Shown here piece after piece: positions 18,189 through 27,893 of a stretch of DNA of 64,000 nt (position 1 is its first letter; each line of letters opens with the position of its first letter). A model generated the notes under the pieces. That model did not search any database. It was given only the letters and a program-made list of their open reading frames with translations, and was not told the DNA's origin. Both the position numbers and the translations under genes were made by a program. The stretch is from contig NZ_NWBU01000005.1 in assembly GCF_003050615.1 (NCBI RefSeq), forward strand, positions 336,933 through 400,932, read 5' to 3'. Source of the stretch: Sphingomonas oleivorans (GTDB taxonomy: Bacteria > Pseudomonadota > Alphaproteobacteria > Sphingomonadales > Sphingomonadaceae).

Positions 18189-18563
18189 TCAGAGTTCGGT
18201 CGCGGCTTCCACATCGAACAGGCGATTGACCTCACAAACCAGGTCGCGCAGGTGGAAGGGCTTGGACAGCACCTTGGCCTGGGGCGGCATGGCGCCGTTC
18301 TTCAGCGTGACCGCGGCAAAGCCGGTGATGAACATCACCCGCATCATGGGATCGAGCGCCGACGCGCGCTGGGCAAGCTCGATACCGTCCATTTCCGGCA
18401 TCACGATATCGGTGAGCAGCAGATCATATCGATCCTGTTCGAGCAGCGGCAGCGCCGCCGTGCCCCGATCGACCGCCGTCACGGCATAGCCGACACGCGC
18501 CAAGGCGCGCGCCAGATATTCGCGCATCGAGTCATCATCCTCGGCCAGCAGGATCCGAATCAT
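18189..18563 (-). CDS. cpdR: CpdR-type single-domain response regulator
   Basis: 124 residues, a receiver domain with no output domain. The acidic pocket is in LLAEDDDSMREYL, the phospho-acceptor aspartate is in LLLTDIVMPEMDG (about residue 50), and the conserved lysine is in VLSKPFHLRDLV. This close match to Caulobacter CpdR, including RVMFITGFAAVTL, marks it as the ClpXP adaptor whose unphosphorylated form primes degradation of cell-cycle proteins. The ATG at 18563 has GGGGA five bases upstream. It is transcribed alone. Two other cell-cycle genes, trcR and ccrM, are in the window but unlinked. Confidence 0.9.
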   Translation of the reverse strand: MIRILLAEDDDSMREYLARALARVGYAVTAVDRGTAALPLLEQDRYDLLLTDIVMPEMDGIELAQRASALDPMMRVMFITGFAAVTLKNGAMPPQAKVLSKPFHLRDLVCEVNRLFDVEAATEL

Positions 18564-18711
18564 CATGTTCCCCAAATTGCAGCCGAGGCTGCCCATCCCC
18601 CTTCCCTTATGCGTCAAGCTCTTAATATTTTCCAGCATGGGCGGGGCCGGTTGCCACCATTGCGGGGCGTTCGATCGGCGCCCCTGTGGGCGGGACATCG
18701 CATAAGCCCGT

Positions 18712-18848
18712 CGTCACCCTGAACTTGTTTCAGGGTCCACCGAGAAGCCCGCACGGCGGTGCGGATGAGGCGTGGATGCCGAAACAAGTTCGGCATGACG
18801 CAGGGGTTAGGCAGAGACATGGATCCCTGCCTTCGCAGGGATGACGGG
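18712..18848. repeat. dispersed palindromic repeat, family B copy 1
   Basis: Three hairpin units in a row: CCTGAACTTGTTTCAGG (18718-18734), GATGCCGAAACAAGTTCGGC (18775-18794) and ATCCCTGCCTTCGCAGGGAT (18822-18841). Related copies are at 41973-42033, 47900-48007 and 53337-53493. It lies upstream of both divergent flanking genes, close to the start of the amidohydrolase gene. Confidence 0.8.
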
Positions 18849-18906
18849 CTTGCGAAAGGATGACGCAACTGTTCAACTCGGATGAAAGCCGCGCTAGCAG
18901 GGATCC

Positions 18907-19773
18907 ATGCAGGATGATCCGATCCCGTCCCATGCGCAGCTGGGCCCCGACCATGCCGCGACACCGCTCGTCATCGCCGTGCCCCATGCAGGGCGGGACT
19001 ATCCCGCCGAGCTGCTTGCCGCCAGCCGCCTGCCCCGGTCCCGGCTGGAGGCGCTGGAGGACCGCTTCGCCGACCGGCTGATCGCGGGCGCGGTCGGGCT
19101 CGGCGCCATCGCCCTGGTCGCCCGGCGCGCGCGCGCCTGGATCGACCTCAACCGCGATCCGCGCGAGATCGATCCGGGAATGGTCGCGGCCGGCCATTCG
19201 CTTCCGGCCATCGCGACAGCCAGGATGCGCGGCGGGCTGGGCCTGCTGCCCCGGCGCATCGCCGGCGCGGGCGAGATCATGAACCGCAGGCTCGCCGAGG
19301 CCGAGGTCCGCCAGCGGATCGAGCAGGATCATGCGCCCTATCATCAGGCCATTGCGAGCGCACTGGCAGAAGCCCATGCGCGCCATGGCGTCGCGCTGCT
19401 GATCGACTGCCATTCCATGCCGTCGCTCGTGCCGGCGGGCGGCACAGGCGCGGCGCGGATCGTGCTGGGCGACCTTCATGGGCGGAGCGCGCATTCCTCC
19501 TTCATGGAGCGCGCCGAGGCGGTCGTGCGCGCGAACGGGCTGCCGCTGGCGCGCAACAGCCCCTATGCGGGCGGCCATACGCTCGACCGGCATGGCGCGC
19601 CCAAGCGCAACATCCATGCGATTCAGATCGAGGTCGATCGATCGCTCTATCTGATGGAGGATCTGCGCACGCCGAGCCAGGCCGGCATCAATCGCATGGC
19701 GGAGATGGTGACGGAGATCGCCCGCGCCCTGATCGACGAGGCATCGGCCCGCCCTGCGCTGGCAGCCGAATAG
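18907..19773 (+). CDS. N-formylglutamate amidohydrolase family protein
   Basis: 288 residues. The family hydrolyses N-formyl-L-glutamate to glutamate and formate, the last step of one histidine-degradation route. Family motifs are VPHAGRDYP near residue 25, the DLNRDPREID segment near 78, LIDCHSMPS near 162, and NSPYAGGHT near 218, all contributing to the metal site. No other hut gene is adjacent, so the physiological substrate is uncertain; related proteins act on other N-formyl or N-acyl amino acids. Confidence 0.85.
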   Translation: MQDDPIPSHAQLGPDHAATPLVIAVPHAGRDYPAELLAASRLPRSRLEALEDRFADRLIAGAVGLGAIALVARRARAWIDLNRDPREIDPGMVAAGHSLPAIATARMRGGLGLLPRRIAGAGEIMNRRLAEAEVRQRIEQDHAPYHQAIASALAEAHARHGVALLIDCHSMPSLVPAGGTGAARIVLGDLHGRSAHSSFMERAEAVVRANGLPLARNSPYAGGHTLDRHGAPKRNIHAIQIEVDRSLYLMEDLRTPSQAGINRMAEMVTEIARALIDEASARPALAAE

Positions 19774-19779
19774 CTACAT

Positions 19780-19812
19780 AAAAAACCACCTCGTGCGCGT
19801 CGCACGAGGTGG
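19780..19812 (-). terminator. strong intrinsic terminator
   Basis: CCACCTCGTGCG (19786-19797) pairs perfectly with CGCACGAGGTGG (19801-19812) around a three-base loop. Read on the minus strand it is followed by six T. It ends the candidate sRNA and would also stop any sapC read-through. Confidence 0.9.
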
Positions 19813-19890
19813 CCAAGGTTCAGGGAGGAAACGCGCCCGAGGGCGCGCTGATGCCAGGCCGAGAAAGGGGGGACACGGCCCCGGCACCGA
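19780..19890 (-). ncRNA. probable suhB/mmgR (alpha-r8) family small RNA
   Basis: On the minus strand this interval contains the exact decamer TTTCCTCCCT (19822-19831), which is the conserved unpaired motif of the alphaproteobacterial sRNA family including Sinorhizobium mmgR. It is preceded by a perfect 7-bp hairpin (19832-19847) and followed, after nine bases, by a 12-bp terminator hairpin with a T run. That order, hairpin, CU-rich motif, terminator, matches the family. The 5' end is uncertain: a TTGAAT/TATTTC pair 17 bases apart suggests a start near 19890, while the family length would put it nearer 19857. No open reading frame fits. The family assignment is from memory of the motif. Confidence 0.65.
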
Positions 19891-19998
19891 GCTAGAAATA
19901 AGGTAGCTTACCCCTCGATTCAAGGCCGGACCCCAACTTTGTGCACCGTCCGGCCTGCATGGCGGGCGCCCCATCGCCGGCGCCCGCCCATAAGGGAA

Positions 19999-20781
19999 TC
20001 AGGCCTGAAGCGGCGGCTGCACCTGCGGCGGAACGAGGCCAGCCTGCATCTGCCGGCCGAAGATGTTGCGGATCAGCGCCAGCGAGAAGAGATGCGCGAA
20101 GACCAGCGGAAGCAGCCCGGACTGGAGCAGCTTGCGGGCGACGTCGCCGCGCAGATCGCGCAGCTTCTGCTCGTCGACCATCTGGAAGCCGCGATAGACA
20201 TAGGGCTGCGCCGCACCTTCCGGCTGGATCGCGACCTCGCCGTCGATCAGCAGCTTATTGTCCAGCAGATCCTTCATGAAGGCGGCGGTGCGCTGGCCGG
20301 CCTGCTCGAACTGCTCGCAGAAGCCGAGCACCGCCTTGGTGTGATCCGAAGGCTGGCCCTCGGCGAACAGCGCATCGCCCTGATCGAACGCGCCCAGCGC
20401 GCCCGCGCTCGGATCGAAGCAGAGCGAAAGCTCGTCGCTGTCCGGCCGGGTGCGCGCGAGCATATAGGGATAGCGACGGATATAGGCCGGCAGATAGACG
20501 TCGCTGTTGAGCTTGCCATCCTCGTCGACGAACACGTTGACGCCCTCGTTGAGGCCCATCAGCGCGAGCGGAACCGGGTTCGGCCCAGCCGAGAAGACGA
20601 TCGGATAATGGCGCTGGGCATCGACGAACTCGTCCACCGTCAGCGGAATCGCATGCGCGCCCTTGAGGAAGGCGAGCGATTCGATCGGACGCGAGCGCCA
20701 GTCGAGATGCTGCTGCGTCGAGAGCGGGGCGAGATCGTTATAGAGCAGAGGCAGGGCGTTGGCCGGTGCAGCGCTAGCCAT
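19999..20781 (-). CDS. SapC family protein
   Basis: 260 residues from the ATG at 20781, which has GGGAGA upstream. It belongs to the SapC family, first described beside the S-layer protein genes of Campylobacter and widespread in alphaproteobacteria, where its role is not established. Recognisable segments are HYPIVFS, PVPLALMGL, YLPAYIRRYPYMLA and LRNIFGRQMQ-like C-terminal sequence. There is no signal peptide. The next genes upstream belong to an unrelated FAD dehydrogenase. A GC-rich 10-bp hairpin (about 19959-19986) lies just past the stop. Confidence 0.85.
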   Translation of the reverse strand: MASAAPANALPLLYNDLAPLSTQQHLDWRSRPIESLAFLKGAHAIPLTVDEFVDAQRHYPIVFSAGPNPVPLALMGLNEGVNVFVDEDGKLNSDVYLPAYIRRYPYMLARTRPDSDELSLCFDPSAGALGAFDQGDALFAEGQPSDHTKAVLGFCEQFEQAGQRTAAFMKDLLDNKLLIDGEVAIQPEGAAQPYVYRGFQMVDEQKLRDLRGDVARKLLQSGLLPLVFAHLFSLALIRNIFGRQMQAGLVPPQVQPPLQA

Positions 20782-20873
20782 GGTAAAATCTCCCAAGCAT
20801 TGCCGAAATTTCGGCCAGGATTTCGGATATGGTCCGCTGGCCACGGGCGCGCGGGCCGATCGGAGCAGGCGGT

Positions 20874-22328
20874 CTATTGGCCTTGCGCGTCCGGCGCAAG
20901 CGGGACCAGCTTGCCCGGATTCATGATCCCCAACGGATCGAGCGCGGCCTTGATCGCCCGGAGCGCCGCCAGCCGGGCGGGATCGGCGGTGCGGGCGAAT
21001 TCGGCAAGCTTGGTCTGGCCGATGCCATGTTCGGCCGAGATGGAGCCGCCGGACGCCGTCGCCAGATCATGCACCAGCATGCTGACGGCCGCGCCATGTT
21101 CCGCCAGCCAGGCGGCATTTTCGGCGGCAAGCGGCGGGCGCACGTTGAAATGGACATTGCCGTCGCCGAGATGGCCGAAAGCGAGCACGCGCGCGCCGGG
21201 AAATGCCTCCTCCACCTCGTCGCGCGCCGAGCGGAGGAAATCGGGCATCAGCGAGACGGGCACGGACACGTCATGCTTGGCGGCGATGCCGTCGATCCGC
21301 TCGGCCTCGGACATGCTTTCGCGCAGCTTCCACAGCGCCTCGGCCTGCCCTTCCCCGGCGGCGATGGTGGCATCCTCGATCAGGCCCGATTCGATCGCAT
21401 CGCCCAGCACCCGCTCCAGCGCATCGCGCGGATCGAGGCCGCCCTCGGGCGCCGTCGCCTCGACCAGCACATGCCAGGCATGGGGCTGCCCAAGCGGCGC
21501 GCGCACGCCCGGAATATGGCGTAGCACCAGCGCCAGCCCGTCGTCGGGCACGATCTCGAAGCTTTCGATCGCATCGCCCGTCGCCCGCTCGAGCCGGCGC
21601 AGCAAAGCGAGCGCGTCATGCGGCGTGGCGAGCCCGATCCAGGCCACCGCCCGCTGCGCGGCGGCCGGATAGAGGCGGAGGCTTGCCGCGGTGACGATGC
21701 CGAGCGTGCCTTCCGCGCCGGCGAAGAGCTGGCGCAGATCATAGCCGCGATTATCCTTGCGCAGCGCGGATATGCCGTCGAACAGCGCGCCATCGGGCAG
21801 CACCGCCTCGATCCCTAGCAGCAGCGAGCGCATCGTGCCGAAACGCAGCACCTGCACGCCCCCGGCATTTGTGGAAACGAGCCCGCCGATCGTGGCGGTG
21901 CCCTTGGCGCCGAGCGAAAGCGGGAAGCGGCGGCCGATCGCGGCGGCGGCATCGTGCAGGTCGCTCAGCACCACGCCCGCTTCGGCGACCGCGACGCCGT
22001 CCTGCTCCGAAATGCTGCGGATCGCGCGCATCCGGCGGAGCGAGAGGAGCAAAGCCGTGCCGGACGCGGACGGGGTCGCGCCCGCGACCATCGAGCTGTT
22101 GCCGCCCTGGGGCACGATCGCGACGCGCGCGTCGGCCGCCATGCGGACGATATCGACCACCTGGGCGGTGCTGGCGGGCGAGAGCAGCGCCGCCGCCTTG
22201 CCATGCACCCGGCCGCGCCAATCGGTGAGCCAGGGCTCCATATCGGCGGGATCGGTGGTGAAGCCGCGCGGGCCCAGCCTTTCGGCAAGGCGGGCCAGAA
22301 GCGCATCGTCCGGGGCTAGCAACGTCAT
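20874..22328 (-). CDS. FAD-binding dehydrogenase of the D-lactate/D-2-hydroxyglutarate type
   Basis: 484 residues from the ATG at 22328. The N-terminal half is a PCMH-type FAD domain: IVPQGGNSSMVAGA near residue 80, then SLGAKGTATIGGLVSTNAGG near 150 and FAGAEGTLGIVT near 205. The C-terminal half is the FAD-oxidase C domain with FGHLGDGNVHFNV near 375 (the metal/substrate histidines) and SAEHGIGQTK near 420. The family oxidises D-2-hydroxy acids and passes electrons to a carrier. The closest character is D-2-hydroxyglutarate dehydrogenase, but glycolate and D-lactate enzymes look similar. Transcribed towards sapC with a 92-base gap. Confidence 0.87.
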   Translation of the reverse strand: MTLLAPDDALLARLAERLGPRGFTTDPADMEPWLTDWRGRVHGKAAALLSPASTAQVVDIVRMAADARVAIVPQGGNSSMVAGATPSASGTALLLSLRRMRAIRSISEQDGVAVAEAGVVLSDLHDAAAAIGRRFPLSLGAKGTATIGGLVSTNAGGVQVLRFGTMRSLLLGIEAVLPDGALFDGISALRKDNRGYDLRQLFAGAEGTLGIVTAASLRLYPAAAQRAVAWIGLATPHDALALLRRLERATGDAIESFEIVPDDGLALVLRHIPGVRAPLGQPHAWHVLVEATAPEGGLDPRDALERVLGDAIESGLIEDATIAAGEGQAEALWKLRESMSEAERIDGIAAKHDVSVPVSLMPDFLRSARDEVEEAFPGARVLAFGHLGDGNVHFNVRPPLAAENAAWLAEHGAAVSMLVHDLATASGGSISAEHGIGQTKLAEFARTADPARLAALRAIKAALDPLGIMNPGKLVPLAPDAQGQ

Positions 22329-22402
22329 GGCTCGCGATATAGCGGGCCCGATGCCGCCAAGCCAGTTCACAGGCCAGTTCATCCGCCGTTCAACCTCGCG
22401 CC

Positions 22403-22873
22403 ATGATCGCGGAAGATGTCCATGAAAAGCGAGTCGTGACCGTCCCTGCCGTGCACAGCCTGATCGCATCCCTGCTCGTCGCCGTGACGGGAACCGCCGG
22501 AATGGCCGAGCGCGTCGATTATGCGCAGCTCACGATCCGCCAGCGCGTCGTCGTGCGCGTGCCCGCCGCACCGATGACGATTATCCCGCCCCGGATGCAA
22601 TGGAAGGACAAGAAGGGCCCGCGCTGCGTGGCGATGGGCGACATTGCCGGCGCGGCGGTGATCGCGCCCAGATCGGTGGACCTGATCCTGCGCGGCGGCA
22701 CGCGCCTCCGGGCGCAATTCGCCCGCTCCTGCCCCGCACTCGATTATTATAGCGGCTTCTATGTGCTGCCGACCGCGGACGGGCAGCTCTGCGCCGACCG
22801 CGATGCGGTGCGCGCGCGATCGGGCGGCGAATGCGAAATCGAGCGTTTCCGCATGCTCATGCCGGCCAAATAA
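22403..22873 (+). CDS. hypothetical exported protein
   Basis: 156 residues. After about 12 residues there is a hydrophobic stretch (LIASLLVAVTGTAGMA) that looks like a signal peptide, so a GTG at 22436 could be the true start. The mature part has VDYAQLTIRQRVVVRVPAAP, and several cysteines (CVAMGDI, CPALDYYSGFYV, LCADRD, CEIERF) that could form disulfides in the periplasm. It is divergent from the FAD dehydrogenase gene with 74 bases between. No function recognised. Confidence 0.65.
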   Translation: MIAEDVHEKRVVTVPAVHSLIASLLVAVTGTAGMAERVDYAQLTIRQRVVVRVPAAPMTIIPPRMQWKDKKGPRCVAMGDIAGAAVIAPRSVDLILRGGTRLRAQFARSCPALDYYSGFYVLPTADGQLCADRDAVRARSGGECEIERFRMLMPAK

Positions 22874-22975
22874 GCATTTCTCGCCCGCCCGACTTGACAA
22901 ATGCATGGCCTTGCGCCCAAGCGCGCAGGGCGAAAGCGGGCCCGGGATGGGCGCCGCTCCTTATCCGGATCGCCC

Positions 22976-24340
22976 ATGACCTTTGCCGATCTCGGCCTTT
23001 CTGACGAACTGCTGCGTGCCGTAGCCGAATCCGGCTATACCGAGCCGACTCCCATTCAGGCGCAGGCGATCCCGCCCGTGCTGATGAACCGGGACCTGAT
23101 CGGCATCGCCCAGACCGGCACCGGCAAGACGGCGAGCTTCGTGCTGCCGATGATCGACATCCTCGCCCACGGCCGCAGCCGCGCGCGCATGCCGCGCTCG
23201 CTGATCCTCGAGCCGACGCGCGAGCTGGCCGCCCAGGTGGCCGAGAATTTCGAGAAATACGGCAAATATCACAAGCTTTCGATGGCGCTGCTGATCGGCG
23301 GCGTGAATATGAGCGATCAGGTGGCCGCGCTCGAAAAGGGCGTCGACGTGCTGATCGCGACGCCGGGCCGGCTGATGGACCTGTTCGCGCGCGGCAAGAT
23401 ATTGCTGTCCGGCTGCTCGATCCTGGTGATCGACGAGGCGGACCGCATGCTCGACATGGGTTTCATCCCCGATATCGAGGAAATCTGCACCAAGCTTCCG
23501 CCGAACCGCCAGACCTTGCTCTTCTCCGCGACGATGCCGCCGCCGATCAAGAAGCTCTCGGATCGCTTCCTGTCCAACCCCAAGCAGATCGAGGTGGCGC
23601 GCCCCGCGACCGCCAACGCCTCGATCGAGCAGAGGCTGGTCGAGACGAGCGCGCGCGGCAAGCGCGAGACGCTGCGCCGGCTGCTGCGCGCGGACGATAT
23701 GCGCACCGCGATCATCTTCTCCAACCGCAAGACGACCGTACGCGAGCTGACCGACTCGCTGCGTCGCCACGGCTTCCAGGCGGGCCAGATCCATGGCGAC
23801 ATGGAACAGCCCGAGCGGCTGAAGGAGCTCGACCGCTTCAAGAACGGGGAAATCAACATCCTCGTCGCCTCGGACGTCGCGGCGCGCGGGCTCGACATCA
23901 AGGGCGTGAGCCACGTCTTCAACCATGACGTGCCCTGGCATCCGGACGATTATGTCCACCGCATCGGCCGCACCGGCCGGGGCGGCGCCACGGGCAAGGC
24001 CTTCACGCTGGTGACGCCCGACGATGCCGAGGCGATCGAGGCGATCGAGAAGCTGACCGGCCAGACGATCGCGCGCCTGGCCAAGCCCGAACCGGCCAAG
24101 GCCGAGCCCGTCGAGCCCGAACCTGCTCAACCGAAGCCGGCCGAGGAGCGCCCCCGCCGCGAGCGCGCGCCCCGGCGCGGGGACAGGCCGCCGGCCGGAC
24201 GCGGCGAAAAGGCGAAGGGCGCGACGCCTCGCCCTGAGCCGCGCCGCGAAATCCCGGCCGAGCCAGTGGATATGAACGGCTGGAACGGCCCGATCCCGTC
24301 CTTTCTGGACTATGGCTTCGGAACGCGCGGCAATAGCTGA
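22976..24340 (+). CDS. DEAD-box RNA helicase (RhlE-like)
   Basis: 454 residues. The helicase core runs to about residue 365 with all motifs: Q motif ending PTPIQAQAIP, motif I AQTGTGKT, motif Ia PTRELAAQ, motif II DEAD in VIDEADRMLDMGF, motif III SAT, motif V ARGLDI and motif VI HRIGRTGRGG. A charged tail rich in Pro, Glu, Lys and Arg follows, of the kind that recruits RhlE/CsdA-type enzymes to RNA or the degradosome. It unwinds RNA duplexes in ribosome assembly or RNA decay. The start at 22976 gives the usual MTFADLGLS beginning. Confidence 0.93.
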   Translation: MTFADLGLSDELLRAVAESGYTEPTPIQAQAIPPVLMNRDLIGIAQTGTGKTASFVLPMIDILAHGRSRARMPRSLILEPTRELAAQVAENFEKYGKYHKLSMALLIGGVNMSDQVAALEKGVDVLIATPGRLMDLFARGKILLSGCSILVIDEADRMLDMGFIPDIEEICTKLPPNRQTLLFSATMPPPIKKLSDRFLSNPKQIEVARPATANASIEQRLVETSARGKRETLRRLLRADDMRTAIIFSNRKTTVRELTDSLRRHGFQAGQIHGDMEQPERLKELDRFKNGEINILVASDVAARGLDIKGVSHVFNHDVPWHPDDYVHRIGRTGRGGATGKAFTLVTPDDAEAIEAIEKLTGQTIARLAKPEPAKAEPVEPEPAQPKPAEERPRRERAPRRGDRPPAGRGEKAKGATPRPEPRREIPAEPVDMNGWNGPIPSFLDYGFGTRGNS

Positions 24341-24366
24341 CCACCTGCGCGGCGGCTGACGGGCGG

Positions 24367-24557
24367 ATGGCCGTCCTGCCTCCCGCGCTTGTCGATACGC
24401 TGTCGATGATGCCCCCCGGCGCTGGCCGGGCTGAAAGGCGAATGCCGGCTGATCGGCAGCGCCGCGATGGCGCTGCATGGTGCCGCCGCCGAGGTGGCGG
24501 ATGTTCGACCTGCTGGTCGGCCATGACGATGCCCGGCGCCTGCTCGCCAGCGCCTGA
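24367..24557 (+). pseudogene. decayed remnant of a nucleotidyltransferase-like gene
   Basis: Three reading frames in succession give fragments that make sense as one protein: PALVDTLSMM (frame of 24367), then AGLKGECRLIGSAAMALHGA and AEVADV (frame of 24425), then DLLVGHDDARRLLASA (frame of 24503). The combination of a GSAAMALHG-type motif followed by a VADVDLLVG-type motif is that of minimal nucleotidyltransferase folds, which use a Gly-Ser and a later Asp. At least two frameshifts and a stop at 24555-24557 leave no intact gene. The family assignment is tentative. Confidence 0.4.
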
Positions 24558-24650
24558 ACCAGCTTTTTTTTACTTTCCCCCTTGCGGAAAACCTCTTTTA
24601 AGGACATTCGATTGTAACAGGACCGTCGCAAAGACTGGCTGGAGAGAGAG

Positions 24651-24785
24651 ATGCTGGCATATCGCGCCCCCGTGGTGACTAAAGAAATTATGGCGATTCG
24701 TGGACTCATGCTTGCCGTGCCGCTTGGCCTGGCATGCTGGGTGGCGCTTGCCGGTATGGCGATCGGGGTCGGGCAACTGATCTGA
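24651..24785 (+). CDS. small single-helix membrane protein
   Basis: 44 residues: MLAYRAPVVTKEIMAIRGLM followed by one hydrophobic helix of about 25 residues ending GVGQLI. The ATG is preceded directly by GGAGAGAG, a strong ribosome-binding site. It is too short for family recognition. It stands alone between the decayed remnant and tgt. Coding is supported by the ribosome site and the clean helix pattern; no function is proposed. Confidence 0.5.
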   Translation: MLAYRAPVVTKEIMAIRGLMLAVPLGLACWVALAGMAIGVGQLI

Positions 24786-24807
24786 CGCCGCCTCCGGATC
24801 GGGTCAG

Positions 24808-24829
24808 GGCGCCGGCTCAGGCCGGCGCC
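24808..24829. terminator. GC-rich hairpin after the small membrane protein gene
   Basis: GGCGCCGG (24808-24815) pairs with CCGGCGCC (24822-24829) around a six-base loop. There is no T run on either side, so termination would not be by the classical intrinsic mechanism. It lies between the convergent small gene and tgt. Confidence 0.4.
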
Positions 24830-24899
24830 GTCCCCTCCGGAATATCAGCCAAGGCTTTGTTATTAGCGACTTTCGCGGTGACGAAGGCCGCAACTCCCA

Positions 24900-26033
<1,134 letters not shown>

Positions 26034-27059
26034 TTAGGGCAGCAGCAGGCTCGCGTCACCATAGGAATAGAAACGATAGCCTGCCTGAATCGCATGGGCA
26101 TAGGCCGCCTGCATCCGCTCGCGCCCCATCAATGCGGAAACGAGCATGAACAGGGTCGATCGCGGCAAATGGAAATTGGTCATCAGCCCGTCGATCGCGC
26201 GGAAGCGATAGCCCGGCGTGATGAAGATCGCCGTATCGCCCTCGAACGGCCGGATGATGCCATCCTCGCCGGTAGCGCTTTCGAGCAGGCGCAGGCTGGT
26301 GGTGCCGACCGCGATCAGCCGGCCGCCGGCCGCGCGGGCGGCATTGAGGCGATTGGCGGTGGCAGGATCGATGCGCCCCCATTCGGCGTGCATGCGATGA
26401 TCCTCGGTATCCTCCGCCTTGACCGGAAGGAAGGTACCCGCGCCGACATGGAGGGTGAGCGTCGCATGGCCGATGCCGCGCGCCTCCAGCGCCGCCATCA
26501 GCCCGGGCGTGAAATGGAGCGCGGCGGTGGGGGCTGCGACCGCCCCTTCCTCGCGCGCGAACATCGTCTGATAATCCTCGGCATCGCGGGCATCGGCCGC
26601 GCGCTTGCCCGCGATATAGGGCGGCAGCGGCATGCGGCCGGCGCGCTCGAGCAGCAGCTCGACCGGCTCCTCGCCCTCGAAATCGAGGATGATCGAGCCG
26701 TCGGCGAGCCGCGCGCTGGCGATGGCGGAGACGCCCGCGCCGAATTCGATCCGATCGCCGTCGCGCACCCGCTTGGCGTTGCGGACGAAGGCGATCCAGC
26801 GGCGCGGCCCTTCGCGCTTGTGGAGCGTCGCCCCGATCCGCGCCTCGCCGCGCCGCCCTTCGAGCTGGGCGGGGATGACGCGCGTGTCGTTGAAGACCAG
26901 AATGTCGCCCGCGCGCAGCAGATCGGGCAGGTCGCGGACCCGGGCGTCCTCGATCTGATCGCCTTCGAGCAGCAGCAGGCGCGCGGCATCGCGCGGCTCG
27001 GCCGGGCGCAGCGCGATCCGCTCGGGCGGAAGATCGAAATCGAACAGGTCTACGCGCAC
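26034..27059 (-). CDS. queA: S-adenosylmethionine:tRNA ribosyltransferase-isomerase
   Basis: 341 residues from a GTG at 27059, giving the standard beginning [19 protein letters not shown]. It moves the ribosyl group of S-adenosylmethionine to preQ1-modified tRNA to form epoxyqueuosine. Family motifs include [11 protein letters not shown] near 65, [12 protein letters not shown] near 215, [10 protein letters not shown] near 260 and [17 protein letters not shown] near 303. It is followed after nine bases by tgt, the preceding enzyme in the pathway. Confidence 0.95.
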   Translation of the reverse strand: MRVDLFDFDLPPERIALRPAEPRDAARLLLLEGDQIEDARVRDLPDLLRAGDILVFNDTRVIPAQLEGRRGEARIGATLHKREGPRRWIAFVRNAKRVRDGDRIEFGAGVSAIASARLADGSIILDFEGEEPVELLLERAGRMPLPPYIAGKRAADARDAEDYQTMFAREEGAVAAPTAALHFTPGLMAALEARGIGHATLTLHVGAGTFLPVKAEDTEDHRMHAEWGRIDPATANRLNAARAAGGRLIAVGTTSLRLLESATGEDGIIRPFEGDTAIFITPGYRFRAIDGLMTNFHLPRSTLFMLVSALMGRERMQAAYAHAIQAGYRFYSYGDASLLLP

Positions 27060-27096
27060 GCGGGATCCCTTAGAGCCACTTCCGGCGGAATTGAAC

Positions 27097-27190
27097 CGTC
27101 GCCCCTGCGCAGGCAGGGGCCTATTTCTCTCTCCATCGACGATGCCGTTTGTGACGAGAGACATGGGCCCCTGCCTGCGCAGGGGCGACG
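27097..27190. repeat. 94-bp palindromic repeat, family A copy 2
   Basis: The same element as at 3587-3680: 25-base perfect inverted arms (27097-27121 and 27166-27190), identical total length and a partly conserved middle beginning TATTTCTCTCTCC. The arms differ from copy 1 at one matched position (C for T, G for A), so the symmetry is kept by a compensatory change. It sits between the cyclophilin stop and the queA start, both on the minus strand. Confidence 0.85.
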
Positions 27191-27201
27191 GACGAGGAAG
27201 C

Positions 27202-27825
27202 CTACTGCTGCTTCGCCTCCGCCGGCTTCGCCGCCTCGGCGGCGGTGGCCCCCGCCGCCGGCGCCGCCGCGACCGGGCCGGGCGCGCCCATCGAGGCATG
27301 GACGATCTTCGACGGGTTTGCCGGCGGCTCGCCCTTCTCGATCAGATCGACATAGGCCATGCCCGAAATCACCCGGCCGACGGCGGTATAATTGCCGTCG
27401 AGGCCGAGATTGGGCGACAGCATGATGAAGAACTGGCTGTTGGCGCTGTCCTGCTCCTGCGCGCGCGCCATCGACAAGGTGCCGCGCACATGGGGGAGAT
27501 CGTTGAATTCGGCCTTCAGGTCCGGCAGGTCCGACCCGCCGAGGCCCGTGCCCTGCGGATCGCCGCCCTGCGCCATGAAGCCGTCGATCACGCGATGGAA
27601 GATGGTGCCGTCATAGAAGCCGCGATTGACCAGCGTCTTGATCCGCTCGACCGAGGCAGGCGCCTTGTCCGGCCGGAGCTCGATCGAGACGCGGCCGCCG
27701 GTCGAAAGATCGAGGTTCAATATGTTCGCGGGATCGGGCGCCGGCGCCGGGGCGGGCGCCTGGGCGATGGCGACATTGGCCGCGAGCAACCCGATGAGGG
27801 AGGCGAACAGGCTCTTCACATGCAT
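27202..27825 (-). CDS. peptidyl-prolyl cis-trans isomerase, cyclophilin type, exported
   Basis: 207 residues from the ATG at 27825, with GGGAGAAG upstream. A signal peptide occupies about residues 1-22 ([19 protein letters not shown]), so it acts in the periplasm on proline bonds of exported proteins. The cyclophilin core has [38 protein letters not shown] and GNYTAVGRV. The tail after about residue 180 is alanine/proline-rich and probably disordered. coaD and ispA are just upstream on the same strand. Confidence 0.92.
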   Translation of the reverse strand: MHVKSLFASLIGLLAANVAIAQAPAPAPAPDPANILNLDLSTGGRVSIELRPDKAPASVERIKTLVNRGFYDGTIFHRVIDGFMAQGGDPQGTGLGGSDLPDLKAEFNDLPHVRGTLSMARAQEQDSANSQFFIMLSPNLGLDGNYTAVGRVISGMAYVDLIEKGEPPANPSKIVHASMGAPGPVAAAPAAGATAAEAAKPAEAKQQ

Positions 27826-27893
27826 AGGATATTCTTCTCCCGGACCATATCGTCCGCCCTTGACCCGGCCCCGCTTGCGCAGGGCTGAACGTT

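Noticed and set aside
27060-27201. PreQ1 riboswitch before queA
   Set aside because: The upstream region is occupied by the family A palindrome and shows no C-rich loop and A-rich tail of that riboswitch.
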